A DNA stretch of 64,000 bases from Pseudomonas sp. GD03944 (GTDB lineage: Bacteria > Pseudomonadota > Gammaproteobacteria > Pseudomonadales > Pseudomonadaceae), in contig NZ_JAOCAH010000018.1 of NCBI RefSeq assembly GCF_029839275.1, positions 26,766 through 90,765 of the forward strand. The letters run 5' to 3'. Numbering within the stretch: the first letter of the stretch is position 1; the number at the start of each line of letters is the position of its first letter. Position numbers and translations under genes: made by a program. The notes beneath the pieces were generated by a model. That model saw only the letters and a program-made list of their open reading frames with translations. It searched no databases and had not been told where the DNA came from. Of the stretch, positions 32,783 to 46,945 are shown piece by piece.

Positions 32783-34177
32783 ATGCTGAAGAAGCTGTTC
32801 AAGTCTTTTCGTTCTCCCCTGCGCCGGCAATCGCACAGCACGCCTGAAGTGCTGAGCAACAATCAACACCCGATCAAGCGCTCGGAGATCAGCCGTTACG
32901 CCATCAGCGTGGTCGAGCGCCTGCAGAACGCGGGTTACCAGGCCTACCTGGTCGGCGGTTGCGTCCGCGACCTGCTGCTGGATATCGACCCCAAGGATTT
33001 CGACGTCGCCACCAGTGCCACCCCCGAACAGGTGCGCGCCCAGTTCCGCAACGCGCGGGTGATCGGTCGCCGCTTCAAGCTGGTCCATGTGCATTTCGGC
33101 CGGGAAATCATCGAAGTCGCCACCTTCCGCGCCAATCACCCTGAGGGAGACGAGGAAGAAGACAACAACCAGGCCGCACGCAACGAAAGCGGGCGCATCC
33201 TGCGTGACAACGTCTATGGCAGCCTGGAAGACGACGCCCAGCGCCGCGACTTCACCATCAATGCGCTGTACTACGACCCGGGCACCGAGCGCATCCTCGA
33301 TTACGCCAATGGCGTACACGACATCCGCAACCACCTGGTGCGGCTGATCGGCGACCCGACCCAGCGTTACCAGGAAGACCCGGTGCGCATGCTGCGGGCC
33401 GTGCGCTTCGCCGCCAAGCTGGACTTCGACATCGAGAAACACAGCGCCGCGCCGATCTACAAGCTGGCGCCGATGCTCCGCGAGATTCCCGCCGCGCGCC
33501 TGTTCGACGAAGTGCTCAAGCTTTTCCTCGCCGGCTACGCGGTCTACACCTATGAACTGCTGGTGGATTACGGCCTGTTCGGCCAGCTGTTCCCGGCCAG
33601 CGCCGCTGCGCTCAAGCAGAACCCGGACTACACCGACAACCTGATCCGCAACGCCCTGACCAACACCGACCTGCGCATCCAGCAGGGCAAGACGGTGACC
33701 CCGGCCTTCCTGTTCGCCGCCCTGCTCTGGCCTGCCCTGCCGGCCCGCGTGCTGAAACTGCAGGAACGCGGCATGCCGCCGATCCCGGCGATGCAGGAAG
33801 CGGCGCACGACCTGATCAGCGAGCAGTGCCAGCGCATTGCCGTGCCCAAGCGTTTCACCCTGCCGATCCGCGAAATCTGGGACATGCAGGAACGCCTGCC
33901 GCGGCGCAGCGGCAAGCGTGCCGACCTGCTGCTGGAGAACCCGCGTTTCCGCGCCGGTTACGATTTCCTGCTGCTGCGTGAAAGCGCCGGCGAAGAGACC
34001 GACGGCCTGGGCGACTGGTGGACCGATTACCAGGACGCCAGCGACAGCGATCGCCGGGCCATGATCCGCGACCTCAGCAGCAAGGACGACAGCGGCGCAG
34101 CCCCGCGCAAGCGTCGCCGTAGCGGCCCCCGCCGCAAACGCAGCGCCGAGGGCGCGGCCAAGCCCGCCGGCGAATGA
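32783..34177 (+). CDS. pcnB: Poly(A) polymerase I
   Basis: 464 aa. Nucleotidyltransferase motif LVGGCVRDLLLDIDPKDFDVAT (the two Asp bind metal), RRFKLVHVHFG, DDAQRRDFTINALYYD, and the RNA-binding EDPVRMLRAVRFAAKL, with a basic C-terminal tail (RKRRRSGPRRKRS). It adds 3' A tails that promote RNA decay. The ATG at 32783 gives the family N-terminus MLKKLFKSF; a GTG at 32774 is in frame. Its last bases overlap the folK start. Confidence 0.97.
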   Translation: MLKKLFKSFRSPLRRQSHSTPEVLSNNQHPIKRSEISRYAISVVERLQNAGYQAYLVGGCVRDLLLDIDPKDFDVATSATPEQVRAQFRNARVIGRRFKLVHVHFGREIIEVATFRANHPEGDEEEDNNQAARNESGRILRDNVYGSLEDDAQRRDFTINALYYDPGTERILDYANGVHDIRNHLVRLIGDPTQRYQEDPVRMLRAVRFAAKLDFDIEKHSAAPIYKLAPMLREIPAARLFDEVLKLFLAGYAVYTYELLVDYGLFGQLFPASAAALKQNPDYTDNLIRNALTNTDLRIQQGKTVTPAFLFAALLWPALPARVLKLQERGMPPIPAMQEAAHDLISEQCQRIAVPKRFTLPIREIWDMQERLPRRSGKRADLLLENPRFRAGYDFLLLRESAGEETDGLGDWWTDYQDASDSDRRAMIRDLSSKDDSGAAPRKRRRSGPRRKRSAEGAAKPAGE

Positions 34178-34662
34178 TGGAACGGGTGTACATCGGCCTG
34201 GGCAGCAACCTGGCCGAGCCCCTCGGCCAGTTGCAGGCGGCCCTGGCGGCCCTGGCGGCGCTGCCGCAGACCCGCCTGGCGGCCACCTCGTCCTTCTATG
34301 CCAGCGACCCGCTCGGGCCGGCTGACCAGCCCCGCTACGTCAACGCCGTCGCCGCCCTGGACACCACCCTCGAACCGCTCGCCCTGCTCGACGCCCTGCA
34401 AGCCATCGAGCAGAACCAGGGCCGCGTGCGCAAGGCCGAACGCTGGGGGCCGCGCACCCTGGACCTGGACATCCTGCTGTTCGGTGAGCGCCTGCTGGAC
34501 GAGCCACGCCTGCAGGTGCCGCACTACCATATGCATGCCCGCGCCTTCGTGCTCTACCCCCTGGCGGAGCTGGCACCGGACCTGCAGCTGCCGGATGGTC
34601 GCCCGCTGAGCACCCTGCTCGCACAGTGCCCGTTTGAAGGCCTCGAGCGCCTCCAGGCGTAG
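34174..34662 (+). CDS. folK: 2-amino-4-hydroxy-6-hydroxymethyldihydropteridine diphosphokinase
   Basis: 162 aa. VYIGLGSNLAEPLGQL at the N-terminus and WGPRTLDLDILLFG are HPPK signatures, with metal-binding Asp residues in DLDIL. It makes the diphosphate substrate for dihydropteroate synthase (folP, also in this window at its far end). It overlaps pcnB by 4 bases (ATGA), so translation is coupled. Confidence 0.97.
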   Translation: MMERVYIGLGSNLAEPLGQLQAALAALAALPQTRLAATSSFYASDPLGPADQPRYVNAVAALDTTLEPLALLDALQAIEQNQGRVRKAERWGPRTLDLDILLFGERLLDEPRLQVPHYHMHARAFVLYPLAELAPDLQLPDGRPLSTLLAQCPFEGLERLQA

Positions 34663-34707
34663 TGTTCCCGGCGGGTAACGTCAGTAACAGTCCGGTAACA
34701 CCCGCAA

Positions 34708-34736
34708 TTGACTTCGTACCGTGCCATCAGGACTAT
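34708..34736 (+). promoter_or_regulatory. Possible promoter for panBC
   Basis: TTGACT (34708-34713) and GACTAT (34731-34736), 17 bases apart. Just upstream GTAAC occurs three times (34675, 34684, 34695), similar to CbrB half sites. A tentative reading. Confidence 0.35.
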
Positions 34737-34835
34737 AGGCGTCCCGTTGCGCCGTACCGGTGCAAATCGAGGCCAATGCAGGCCAGATTGAAGCAGTCCA
34801 CCTGCTTGTTGGACGCCTGAGTGAGGACGACTTTC

Positions 34836-35636
34836 ATGCCTGATGTAACCCTGACCACCCTGCAAAGCCTCAAGCAAGGCGGCGAGAAGATCGCCATGCT
34901 CACGGCCTACGATGCCACCTTCGCCCAGGCAGCCAGCCAAGCCGGGGTCGAGGTGCTGCTGGTGGGCGACTCCCTCGGAATGGTTCTGCAGGGGCACGAC
35001 AGCACCCTGCCGGTCAGCACCAGCGAAATGGCCTACCACGTTGCCAGCGTCAAGCGCGGCAACCAGGGCGCCCTGATCATCGCCGACCTGCCGTTCATGG
35101 CCTACGCCACCCTCGAACAGACCTTCGTCAACAGCGCCGCCCTGATGCAGGCCGGTGCCCACGTGGTCAAGCTCGAAGGCGCCGCCTGGCTGGCCGAGCC
35201 GATTCGCCTGCTGGCCGAGCGCGGCATTCCGGTCTGCGCCCACCTGGGCCTGACCCCGCAGGCGGTCAACGTCTTCGGCGGCTACAAGGTGCAGGGTCGT
35301 GGCGATGCCCAGGCCCGCCAGCTGCGCGCCGACGCCATGGCCCTGGAACAGGCGGGCGCGGCCATGCTGCTGCTCGAATGCGTGCCCAGCGAACTGGCCA
35401 CCGAAATCAGCCAGTCGGTGAAGATCCCGGTCATCGGCATCGGCGCCGGTAACGGCACCGACGGCCAGGTCCTGGTGCTGCACGACATGCTCGGCCTGTC
35501 GCTGACCGGTCGCGCGCCCAAGTTCGTGAAGAACTTCATGGCTGGCCAGACCAGCATCCAGAATGCCCTGAGCGCCTACGTCAAGGCGGTCAAGGACCAG
35601 AGCTTCCCAGCGGCCGAACACGGGTTCAGTGCATGA
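34836..35636 (+). CDS. panB: 3-methyl-2-oxobutanoate hydroxymethyltransferase
   Basis: 266 aa. MLTAYDATFAQAASQAGVEVLLVGDSLGMV carries the magnesium-binding Asp, and KLEGAAW and LLLECVP are further family blocks. First step of pantothenate synthesis (ketopantoate). ATG at 34836 with GAGGA about 10 bases upstream. The stop overlaps panC by 4 bases. Confidence 0.97.
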   Translation: MPDVTLTTLQSLKQGGEKIAMLTAYDATFAQAASQAGVEVLLVGDSLGMVLQGHDSTLPVSTSEMAYHVASVKRGNQGALIIADLPFMAYATLEQTFVNSAALMQAGAHVVKLEGAAWLAEPIRLLAERGIPVCAHLGLTPQAVNVFGGYKVQGRGDAQARQLRADAMALEQAGAAMLLLECVPSELATEISQSVKIPVIGIGAGNGTDGQVLVLHDMLGLSLTGRAPKFVKNFMAGQTSIQNALSAYVKAVKDQSFPAAEHGFSA

Positions 35637-36496
35637 ATACGGTCAAGACCGTGCGCGAGTTGCGCGCTGCCGTCGCCCAGGCCCGTGCAGAAGGCAAACA
35701 GATCGCCCTGGTCCCGACCATGGGCAACCTGCACGCCGGGCATGCGGCGCTGGTGGAGAAGGCCTCCCAGCGGGCCGATTTCGTGGTCGCCAGCATCTTC
35801 GTCAACCCGCTGCAGTTCGGCCCCAACGAAGACCTCGCCACCTACCCGCGCACCCTGGCAGCAGACCAGGACAAGCTGGTCGAGGCCGGCTGCCACCTGC
35901 TGTTCACCCCCGATGTCGACGAGATGTACCCGCAAGGCATGCAGGGCCAGACCCTGGTCAGCGTGCCCGGTGTTTCGGAAGGGCTGTGCGGCGCCAGCCG
36001 TCCCGGCCATTTCGACGGTGTGTCCACGGTGGTCACCAAGCTGTTCAACATGGTCCAGCCGGACCTGGCGATCTTCGGTCAGAAGGATTTCCAGCAACTG
36101 GCCGTGATCCGCACCCTGGTGCGCGACCTGAACATGCCGATCCAGATCATCGGTGAACCGACCGTGCGCGCCGAAGACGGGCTGGCCCTGTCCTCGCGCA
36201 ATGGTTACCTCAGCGCCGAACAGCGCGCCGTGGCCCCGACGCTGTACCGCGGCCTGGAGCAGATCGCCGCTGCGATCGCTGCGGGCGAGCGGGACTTCGC
36301 CGCGCTGGTCGAGCAGGCCCGCGCGCAACAGGTCGCCGCCGGGTTCCGCCCGGACTACCTGGAGATTCGCGAGGCCAACAGCCTGCGCCCGGCCACGGCC
36401 GATGACCGTCAATTGGTGATCCTGGTGGCGGCCTTCATCGGCAGCACCCGGCTGATCGACAACCTGGCCCTGGACCTGGATGGCGCACCGCAGTAA
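35633..36496 (+). CDS. panC: Pantothenate synthetase
   Basis: 287 aa. HIGH-type motif PTMGNLHAGHAALV, FVNPLQFGPNEDL, and GQKDFQQLAVI with TVRAEDGLALSSRNGYLS, the KMSKS-like loop. It ligates pantoate and beta-alanine using ATP. It begins inside the panB stop (ATGA) and ends before a strong terminator. Confidence 0.97.
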   Translation: MNTVKTVRELRAAVAQARAEGKQIALVPTMGNLHAGHAALVEKASQRADFVVASIFVNPLQFGPNEDLATYPRTLAADQDKLVEAGCHLLFTPDVDEMYPQGMQGQTLVSVPGVSEGLCGASRPGHFDGVSTVVTKLFNMVQPDLAIFGQKDFQQLAVIRTLVRDLNMPIQIIGEPTVRAEDGLALSSRNGYLSAEQRAVAPTLYRGLEQIAAAIAAGERDFAALVEQARAQQVAAGFRPDYLEIREANSLRPATADDRQLVILVAAFIGSTRLIDNLALDLDGAPQ

Positions 36497-36524
36497 CACC
36501 GTGCCCTCCCCGCAAACGCCAGTT

Positions 36525-36562
36525 ACACTAAAAAGCCCGGATCACCCCGGGCTTTTTAGTGT
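36525..36562. terminator. Bidirectional intrinsic terminator between panC and pgi
   Basis: Perfect 16-bp arms (ACACTAAAAAGCCCGG and its complement) around ATCACC, with A and T runs on both sides, so it can stop transcription from either direction. Confidence 0.95.
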
Positions 36563-36608
36563 CCACGTATAACCACAAGACCGCTCCAGCAAAAGGAAGC
36601 CAGCTTAC

Positions 36609-38273
36609 ATGGCGCACTACCAGCACCCGCTCGATGTCACCTCCCTGCCCGCCTGGCAGGCGCTGCTGTCACATCGCGACAGCCTGCAAAATTTCACCAT
36701 GCGCGAGGCGTTCAACGCCGACGCCAAACGCTTTCACCACCTGTCCCTGAGCAGCTGCGGCCTGTTCCTCGATTACTCGAAGAACCTGATGACCCTGGAA
36801 ACCCGGGACCTGCTGGTGCAACTGGCGCAGGAAGCCGGCCTCGAACAGTCGATCAAGGCCCTGTTCGCCGGCGAACCGATCAACGCCTCCGAGGCGCGCC
36901 CGGCACTGCACACCGCGCTGCGCCGGCCGATCGGCGACAAGGTGCTGGTGGATAACGTCGACGTGATGCCCGAGGTCCAACGCGTGCTGCACCAGATGAC
37001 CGAACTGGTCGGGCGCATCCACGACGGCCTGTGGCGCGGTTACACGGAAAAGCCCATCACCGACGTCGTGAACATCGGCATCGGCGGCTCGTTCCTCGGC
37101 CCGCAACTGGTGTCCGAAGCCCTGCTGCCCTTCGCCCAGCGCGGCGTGCGCTGCCACTACCTGGCCAATATCGACGGCAGCGAGTTCCACGAGCTGTCGG
37201 CCAAGCTGCGGGCGGAAACCACCCTGTTCATCGTCTCCAGCAAGTCCTTCGGCACCCTGGAAACCCTGAAGAACGCCCAGGCTGCACGCAACTGGTACCT
37301 GGCCCAGGGCGGCTCGGAAGCCGAGCTCTACCGCCACTTCATCGCGGTCTCCAGCAACACCCAGGCCGCCGTGGCGTTCGGCATCCGCGAAGAGAACATC
37401 TTCCCGATGTGGGACTGGGTCGGCGGGCGTTACTCGCTGTGGTCGGCCATCGGCCTGCCGATCGCCATGTCCATCGGCATGTCCAACTTCAAGGAGCTGC
37501 TGTCCGGTGCCTACAGCATGGACCAGCACTTCCAGAGCGCGCCGTTCGACCGCAACATGCCGGTGCTGATGGCCCTGCTGGGCATCTGGTACGGCAACTT
37601 CTGGGGCGCCCAGAGCCAGGCAATCCTGCCCTACGACCACTACCTGCGTAACATCACCAAGCACCTGCAGCAGCTGGACATGGAGTCCAACGGCAAGAGC
37701 GTGCTGCAGGATGGCACCCCCGTGCCCTGCGCCACCGGCCCGGTGATCTGGGGTGGCGTGGGCTGCAACGGTCAGCACGCCTACCACCAGCTGCTGCACC
37801 AGGGCACCCAGTTCATCCCGGCCGACTTCATCGTCCCGGTGGTCAGCTACAACCCGGTGGCCGACCACCACCAGTGGTTGTACGCCAACTGCCTGTCGCA
37901 GAGCCAGGCCCTGATGCTGGGCAAGACCCTGGACGAGGCGCAAAGCGAGCTGCGCAGCAAGGGCGTGCCCGAAAGCGAAGTGCAGCGCCTGGCGCCGCAC
38001 AAGGTTATCCCCGGCAACCGCCCGAGCAACACCCTGGTGCTCGAACGCATCAGCCCGCGGCGCCTGGGCGCCCTGGTCGCGCTCTACGAGCACAAGGTGT
38101 TCGTGCAGAGCGCCATCTGGGGTATCAACGCCTTCGACCAATGGGGCGTGGAGCTTGGCAAGGAATTGGGCAAGGGCGTGTACCAGCGGCTGATCGGCGA
38201 CAACGAGCAGCCGGCCGAGGACGCATCGACCCAGGGCCTGGTCGACTTCTTCCGCGGCCGTCACCGCGGCTGA
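36609..38273 (+). CDS. pgi: Glucose-6-phosphate isomerase
   Basis: 554 aa, the usual length. IGIGGSFLGPQLVSEAL, VSSKSFGTLETLKN, GGRYSLWSAIGLP, and NGQHAYHQLLHQGTQFIP, which holds the catalytic His. It interconverts glucose-6-phosphate and fructose-6-phosphate; in pseudomonads lacking phosphofructokinase it serves mainly the reverse direction. Flanked by terminators on both sides, so it is probably monocistronic. Confidence 0.97.
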   Translation: MAHYQHPLDVTSLPAWQALLSHRDSLQNFTMREAFNADAKRFHHLSLSSCGLFLDYSKNLMTLETRDLLVQLAQEAGLEQSIKALFAGEPINASEARPALHTALRRPIGDKVLVDNVDVMPEVQRVLHQMTELVGRIHDGLWRGYTEKPITDVVNIGIGGSFLGPQLVSEALLPFAQRGVRCHYLANIDGSEFHELSAKLRAETTLFIVSSKSFGTLETLKNAQAARNWYLAQGGSEAELYRHFIAVSSNTQAAVAFGIREENIFPMWDWVGGRYSLWSAIGLPIAMSIGMSNFKELLSGAYSMDQHFQSAPFDRNMPVLMALLGIWYGNFWGAQSQAILPYDHYLRNITKHLQQLDMESNGKSVLQDGTPVPCATGPVIWGGVGCNGQHAYHQLLHQGTQFIPADFIVPVVSYNPVADHHQWLYANCLSQSQALMLGKTLDEAQSELRSKGVPESEVQRLAPHKVIPGNRPSNTLVLERISPRRLGALVALYEHKVFVQSAIWGINAFDQWGVELGKELGKGVYQRLIGDNEQPAEDASTQGLVDFFRGRHRG

Positions 38274-38295
38274 TTCTGCGTCCCCCGCACCCTGC

Positions 38296-38324
38296 AACCC
38301 GGCTCCGGCCGGGTTGTTCGTTTT
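38296..38324 (+). terminator. Intrinsic terminator after pgi
   Basis: AACCCGGC-TCCG-GCCGGGTT, perfect 8-bp arms, followed by GTTCGTTTT. Confidence 0.9.
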
Positions 38325-38429
38325 CAGGAACCGCCGGAAAAACCCCGGAGTCCATTACTTGAACCCGCCCCGGAACGAGAGTGCTACCCTTGTTCGGACC
38401 GCGGACACACAAGAATAAAGGACCCCGCC

Positions 38430-40367
<1,938 letters not shown>

Positions 40368-40398
40368 CCAGGGTCAGCGGGGGGGCACCTGCCCACCC

Positions 40399-40435
40399 GC
40401 GATTGGCGGACAGCGGTAGACTGTTCGCCAATCGC
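40399..40435. repeat. Long inverted repeat between acs and the MpaB-like gene
   Basis: Arms GCGATTGGCG and CGCCAATCGC (10/10), extended inward by ACAG/CTGT with one G-T pair between. It ends 17 bases before the next ATG and lacks a T-run, so it may be a Rho-type 3' stem, an attenuator or an operator. Confidence 0.7.
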
Positions 40436-40452
40436 CCCGACCAGGCCCCCGT

Positions 40453-41331
40453 ATGGAATTTCTTCGCCAACGCATCGAACGCCAGGTGCTCAGCCTCAGC
40501 GGCATCGCCCTCGGCCAGATCGACTTCTCCAGCCCCAAGGGCGACCCCGGCCTGTTCGGCCCCGATGCGGTGTGCTGGCGCGTGCACGGCGACTTCACCA
40601 GCATGATGATCGGCGGCATCAGCGCTTTGCTGTTGCAGGCCCTGCACCCGCTGGCCCTGGCCGGTGTGTGGGACCACTCCAACTTTCGCGACGACCTGAT
40701 CGGCCGCCTGCGCCGCACCGGCCAGTTCATCTCCGGCACCACCTTCGGCGCCAGGGCCGACGCCGACTGGCTGATCGACAAGGTGCGCACCATCCACCTG
40801 CAGGTCGTCGGCACCGCGCCGGACGGCCGTCCCTACGCAGCCAGCGACCCGGAACTGCTGACCTGGGTGCACGTGGCCGAGGTGCACAGCTTCCTGCAGG
40901 CGCACCTGCGTTACCTCAACCCGCAACTGAGCCCCGCCGACCAGGACCGTTACTACGACGAAGTGGCGCTGATCGCCGAGCGCCTGGGTGCCTGCGATGT
41001 GCCGCGCTCGCGCCAGCAGATCGAGACCTACCTGGCGAACGTGCGGCTGCAGCTGGTGTGCGACGAGCGCTCCCACGAGATTCTGCGCATTCTGCTCGCG
41101 GCACCGGCGCCCAGCGCCATCGCCGTGCCCGCCGGCAAGCTGCTGATGCAGGCGGGCATCGACCTGCTCCCCCACTGGGCACAAGCGCTGTTCGGGCAAC
41201 GCATCGGCCCGGCGCGCAGCCAGGCCATCCGCACCGCCGTGCATGGCCTGGCCCCTACCCTGCGCTGGGCGGTGCGCAGTGGCGCCGTGCACCGCGCTCG
41301 CCAGCGCATGGGGCTGCCGCTCAACGGATGA
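40453..41331 (+). CDS. MpaB-type oxygenase (DUF2236)
   Basis: 292 aa. Family blocks are DAVCWRVHGDFTSMMIGGISALLLQALHPLALAGVWDH, DPELLTWVHVAEVHSFLQAH and the conserved Arg/His around GTTFG. DUF2236 includes Latex-clearing-type and fungal MpaB oxygenases that hold haem b with a His and cleave or oxidise prenyl-type substrates. The substrate here is unknown. No signal peptide. The ATG directly follows the inverted repeat. Confidence 0.88.
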   Translation: MEFLRQRIERQVLSLSGIALGQIDFSSPKGDPGLFGPDAVCWRVHGDFTSMMIGGISALLLQALHPLALAGVWDHSNFRDDLIGRLRRTGQFISGTTFGARADADWLIDKVRTIHLQVVGTAPDGRPYAASDPELLTWVHVAEVHSFLQAHLRYLNPQLSPADQDRYYDEVALIAERLGACDVPRSRQQIETYLANVRLQLVCDERSHEILRILLAAPAPSAIAVPAGKLLMQAGIDLLPHWAQALFGQRIGPARSQAIRTAVHGLAPTLRWAVRSGAVHRARQRMGLPLNG

Positions 41332-41424
41332 CCGGCCGGTTCGCGTGCTGGTGATCGGCGAAGGGCCTGTGCCACCATAACCGTCTCTCGCGGCCCGCCG
41401 CGTTCGCCATTCGAGGATCGGTTC

Positions 41425-42606
41425 ATGCAAGACGTTGTCATCGTTGCCGCTACCCGCACCGCCATCGGCAGTTTCCAGGGCTCGCTGGCCGCCATTCCCG
41501 CCCAGGAACTGGGGGCCGCGGTGATCCGCCGCCTGCTCGAACAGACCGGCCTCGACGGCGCCCAGGTCGATGAAGTGATCCTCGGCCATGTCCTCACCGC
41601 CGGTGCCGGGCAGAACACCGCACGCCAGGCCTCGATCCTCGCCGGCCTGCCCCATGCCGTTCCGGCCCTGACCCTGAACAAGGTCTGCGGCTCCGGCCTC
41701 AAGGCCCTGCACCTGGGCGCCCAGGCCATTCGCTGCGGCGACGCCGAGGTGATCATCGCCGGCGGCATGGAGAACATGAGCCTGGCACCCTACGTCATGC
41801 CCGGCGCCCGTACCGGCCTGCGCATGGGCCACGCCACGCTGATCGACACCATGATCACCGACGGCCTGTGGGATGCGTTCAACGACTACCACATGGGCAT
41901 CACCGCCGAGAACCTGGTGGACAAGTACGGCATCAGCCGTGAAGACCAGGACGCCTTTGCCGCCGCCTCCCAGCAAAAGGCCGTGGCCGCCATCGAGGCC
42001 GGCCGCTTCGCCGATGAAATCACCCCGATCCTGATTCCCCAGCGCAAGGGCGACCCGGTGGCCTTTGCCACCGACGAGCAGCCCCGCGCCGGCACCACCG
42101 CCGAAACCCTGGGCAAGCTCAAGCCGGCGTTCAAGAAAGACGGCAGCGTCACCGCCGGCAACGCCTCCAGCCTCAACGACGGCGCCGCCGCCGTGCTGCT
42201 GATGAGCGCTGAAAAGGCCAAGGCCCTCGGCCTGCCGGTGCTGGCGCGCATCGCCGGCTACGCCAATGCCGGTGTCGATCCGGCGATCATGGGCATCGGC
42301 CCGGTCAGCGCCACCCGCCGCTGCCTGGACAAGGCCGGCTGGGCCCTTGGCGACCTCGACCTGATCGAAGCCAACGAAGCCTTCGCCGCCCAGGCCCTGT
42401 CGGTCGGCAAGGAACTGGGCTGGGACGCCGACAAGGTCAACGTCAATGGCGGTGCCATCGCCCTCGGCCACCCGATCGGCGCGTCCGGCTGCCGGGTGCT
42501 GGTGACCCTGCTGCACGAGATGATCCGGCGCGATGCCCGCAAGGGCCTGGCGACGCTGTGCATCGGTGGCGGTCAGGGCGTGGCACTGGCCATCGAACGC
42601 ACCTGA
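41425..42606 (+). CDS. Acetyl-CoA C-acetyltransferase (thiolase)
   Basis: 393 aa. Catalytic Cys88 (LNKVCGSGLKAL), His349 (GGAIALGHPIGASG) and Cys379 (LCIGGGQGVAL), all present. Length and composition fit AtoB/PhaA biosynthetic thiolases rather than FadA. There is no phaB or atoAD nearby to decide between polyester, ketone-body or general use. It stands alone, with an 80-base leader upstream and a REP-like element downstream. Confidence 0.93.
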   Translation: MQDVVIVAATRTAIGSFQGSLAAIPAQELGAAVIRRLLEQTGLDGAQVDEVILGHVLTAGAGQNTARQASILAGLPHAVPALTLNKVCGSGLKALHLGAQAIRCGDAEVIIAGGMENMSLAPYVMPGARTGLRMGHATLIDTMITDGLWDAFNDYHMGITAENLVDKYGISREDQDAFAAASQQKAVAAIEAGRFADEITPILIPQRKGDPVAFATDEQPRAGTTAETLGKLKPAFKKDGSVTAGNASSLNDGAAAVLLMSAEKAKALGLPVLARIAGYANAGVDPAIMGIGPVSATRRCLDKAGWALGDLDLIEANEAFAAQALSVGKELGWDADKVNVNGGAIALGHPIGASGCRVLVTLLHEMIRRDARKGLATLCIGGGQGVALAIERT

Positions 42607-42620
42607 CGCTGAGCGACACC

Positions 42621-42705
42621 CCGTAGGGTGGATGACGCTCTTTTCATCCACCAGAAGCAGCAAGGGGCGGATGGGTGAAGCATCATCCACTCCGCCTGCT
42701 GGCCG
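42621..42705. repeat. REP-like palindromic element
   Basis: First hairpin: GGTGGATGA (42627-42635) and TCATCCACC (42644-42652), perfect 9-bp arms, in the context GTAGGGTGGATGACGC. Second, weaker hairpin: GGCGGA...TCCGCC (about 42666-42695) with a bulge. The wording GTAGGGTGGAT...ATCCACC is, as I recall, a widely dispersed extragenic repeat in environmental proteobacteria. Confidence 0.65.
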
Positions 42706-42740
42706 AGAGCGCTCCTGATCAGTAGCAGCGATAAGTACCT

Positions 42741-42768
42741 GCCGGTTCCTGGGAACCGGCCTTTTTCT
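42741..42768 (+). terminator. Intrinsic terminator downstream of thiolase
   Basis: GCCGGTTC-CTGG-GAACCGGC followed by CTTTTTCTT. It sits 37 bases before the methyltransferase start and probably ends thiolase transcription. Confidence 0.9.
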
Positions 42769-42805
42769 TGATAAACTGCCGCCCTCCTTTTTCGAGTCGC
42801 CGTGC

Positions 42806-43822
42806 ATGCCCTCTCTCGACCAGGCGCTGCGCGCCGCCCTTGATTCTCGCCAGCCCCTGCTGGCCGATCTGCACCAGCAAGGCACCGATTGCTACCGCCT
42901 GTTCCACGGCAGCCAGGAAGGTGCCGGCGGGCTGACCGTCGACCGCTACGGCCCGCAGTTGCTGGTGCAGAGTTTCCACACCAGCCTGGAGCGGGACGCC
43001 CTGCTCGCCCTGCACCAGCTGGTCAACGAGCGGCTCGGCGTCGACAGCCTGCTGGTCTACAACGACCGCTCCCAGGGCAACTCGCGCATTGATCGCCGCG
43101 ACCCGGTGTACCAGGCCGACGAGCAGGCCCTGGCCGACCTCACCGGCCACGAGTGGGGACTGACCTACCGCGTGCGCGGCCGCCATGCCGGGCAGGACCC
43201 GCTGCTGTTCCTCGACCTGCGCAATGCCCGGGGCTGGGTCAAGGCGCACAGTGCCGGCAAGCGCGTGCTCAACCTGTTCGCCTACACCTGTGGCGTGGGC
43301 CTCTGCGCGGCAGCCGGCGGCGCCCGTGAGGTGGTCAACCTGGACTTCGCCGAAGGCAACCTGGCGGTCGGCCGCGAGAACGGTGCACTCAACCCCGAGC
43401 TGCCACCGATGCAGTTCATCCAGTCCGACTACTTTCCGGCGATCCGTCAGTGGGCCGGCCTGCCCATCGCCCAGCGCCGCGGCCACAAGCTGCCGAGCTA
43501 CCCGCGCCTGGAACAGCGCCAGTTCGACCTGGTGCTGCTCGACCCGCCCGCCTGGGCCAAGAGCGCGTTCGGCACGGTCGACCTGCTGCGCGACTACCAG
43601 AGCCTGCTCAAGCCAGCGATCCTGGCCACGGCCGAAGACGGTGTCCTGATCTGCTGCAACAACCTGGCGAAGGTGGCGCTGGAGGACTGGCGCGAACAGG
43701 TGCTGCGCTGCGCCAGCAAGCTCGGTCGCCCGGTGCGCGACTGCCAGGTGCTGCCGCCGGCGGCGGACTTCCCCTCGCTCGATGGCAACCCGCCGCTGAA
43801 GACCCTGATCCTGCAGTTCTAG
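42806..43822 (+). CDS. RlmI-like class I SAM-dependent methyltransferase
   Basis: 338 aa. N-terminal GGLTVDRYGPQLLVQ, then VLNLFAYTCGVGLCAAAGGA (SAM motif I), LDFAEGNLAVGRENG (motif II), and catalytic LVLLDPPAWAKS, as in the RlmI/RlmK group of rRNA cytosine/guanine C5/N2 methyltransferases. It lacks a clear PUA start, so the exact target (probably 23S rRNA) is open. ATG at 42806, preceded by a terminator and a weak ribosome site. Confidence 0.85.
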   Translation: MPSLDQALRAALDSRQPLLADLHQQGTDCYRLFHGSQEGAGGLTVDRYGPQLLVQSFHTSLERDALLALHQLVNERLGVDSLLVYNDRSQGNSRIDRRDPVYQADEQALADLTGHEWGLTYRVRGRHAGQDPLLFLDLRNARGWVKAHSAGKRVLNLFAYTCGVGLCAAAGGAREVVNLDFAEGNLAVGRENGALNPELPPMQFIQSDYFPAIRQWAGLPIAQRRGHKLPSYPRLEQRQFDLVLLDPPAWAKSAFGTVDLLRDYQSLLKPAILATAEDGVLICCNNLAKVALEDWREQVLRCASKLGRPVRDCQVLPPAADFPSLDGNPPLKTLILQF

Positions 43823-43945
43823 GGCGTTCCTGAGCGGCCAGGGCGACGCTGGCGTGCGTAAAACATGAACCGCCCCCATACGGCGGAACTGCTTGCGCAT
43901 GCCATACTCCAAGGCACTTCTCGTCAGGAAAGATGACGTCTTGCC

Positions 43946-46933
<2,988 letters not shown>

Positions 46934-46945
46934 CCGGAGTCATCG

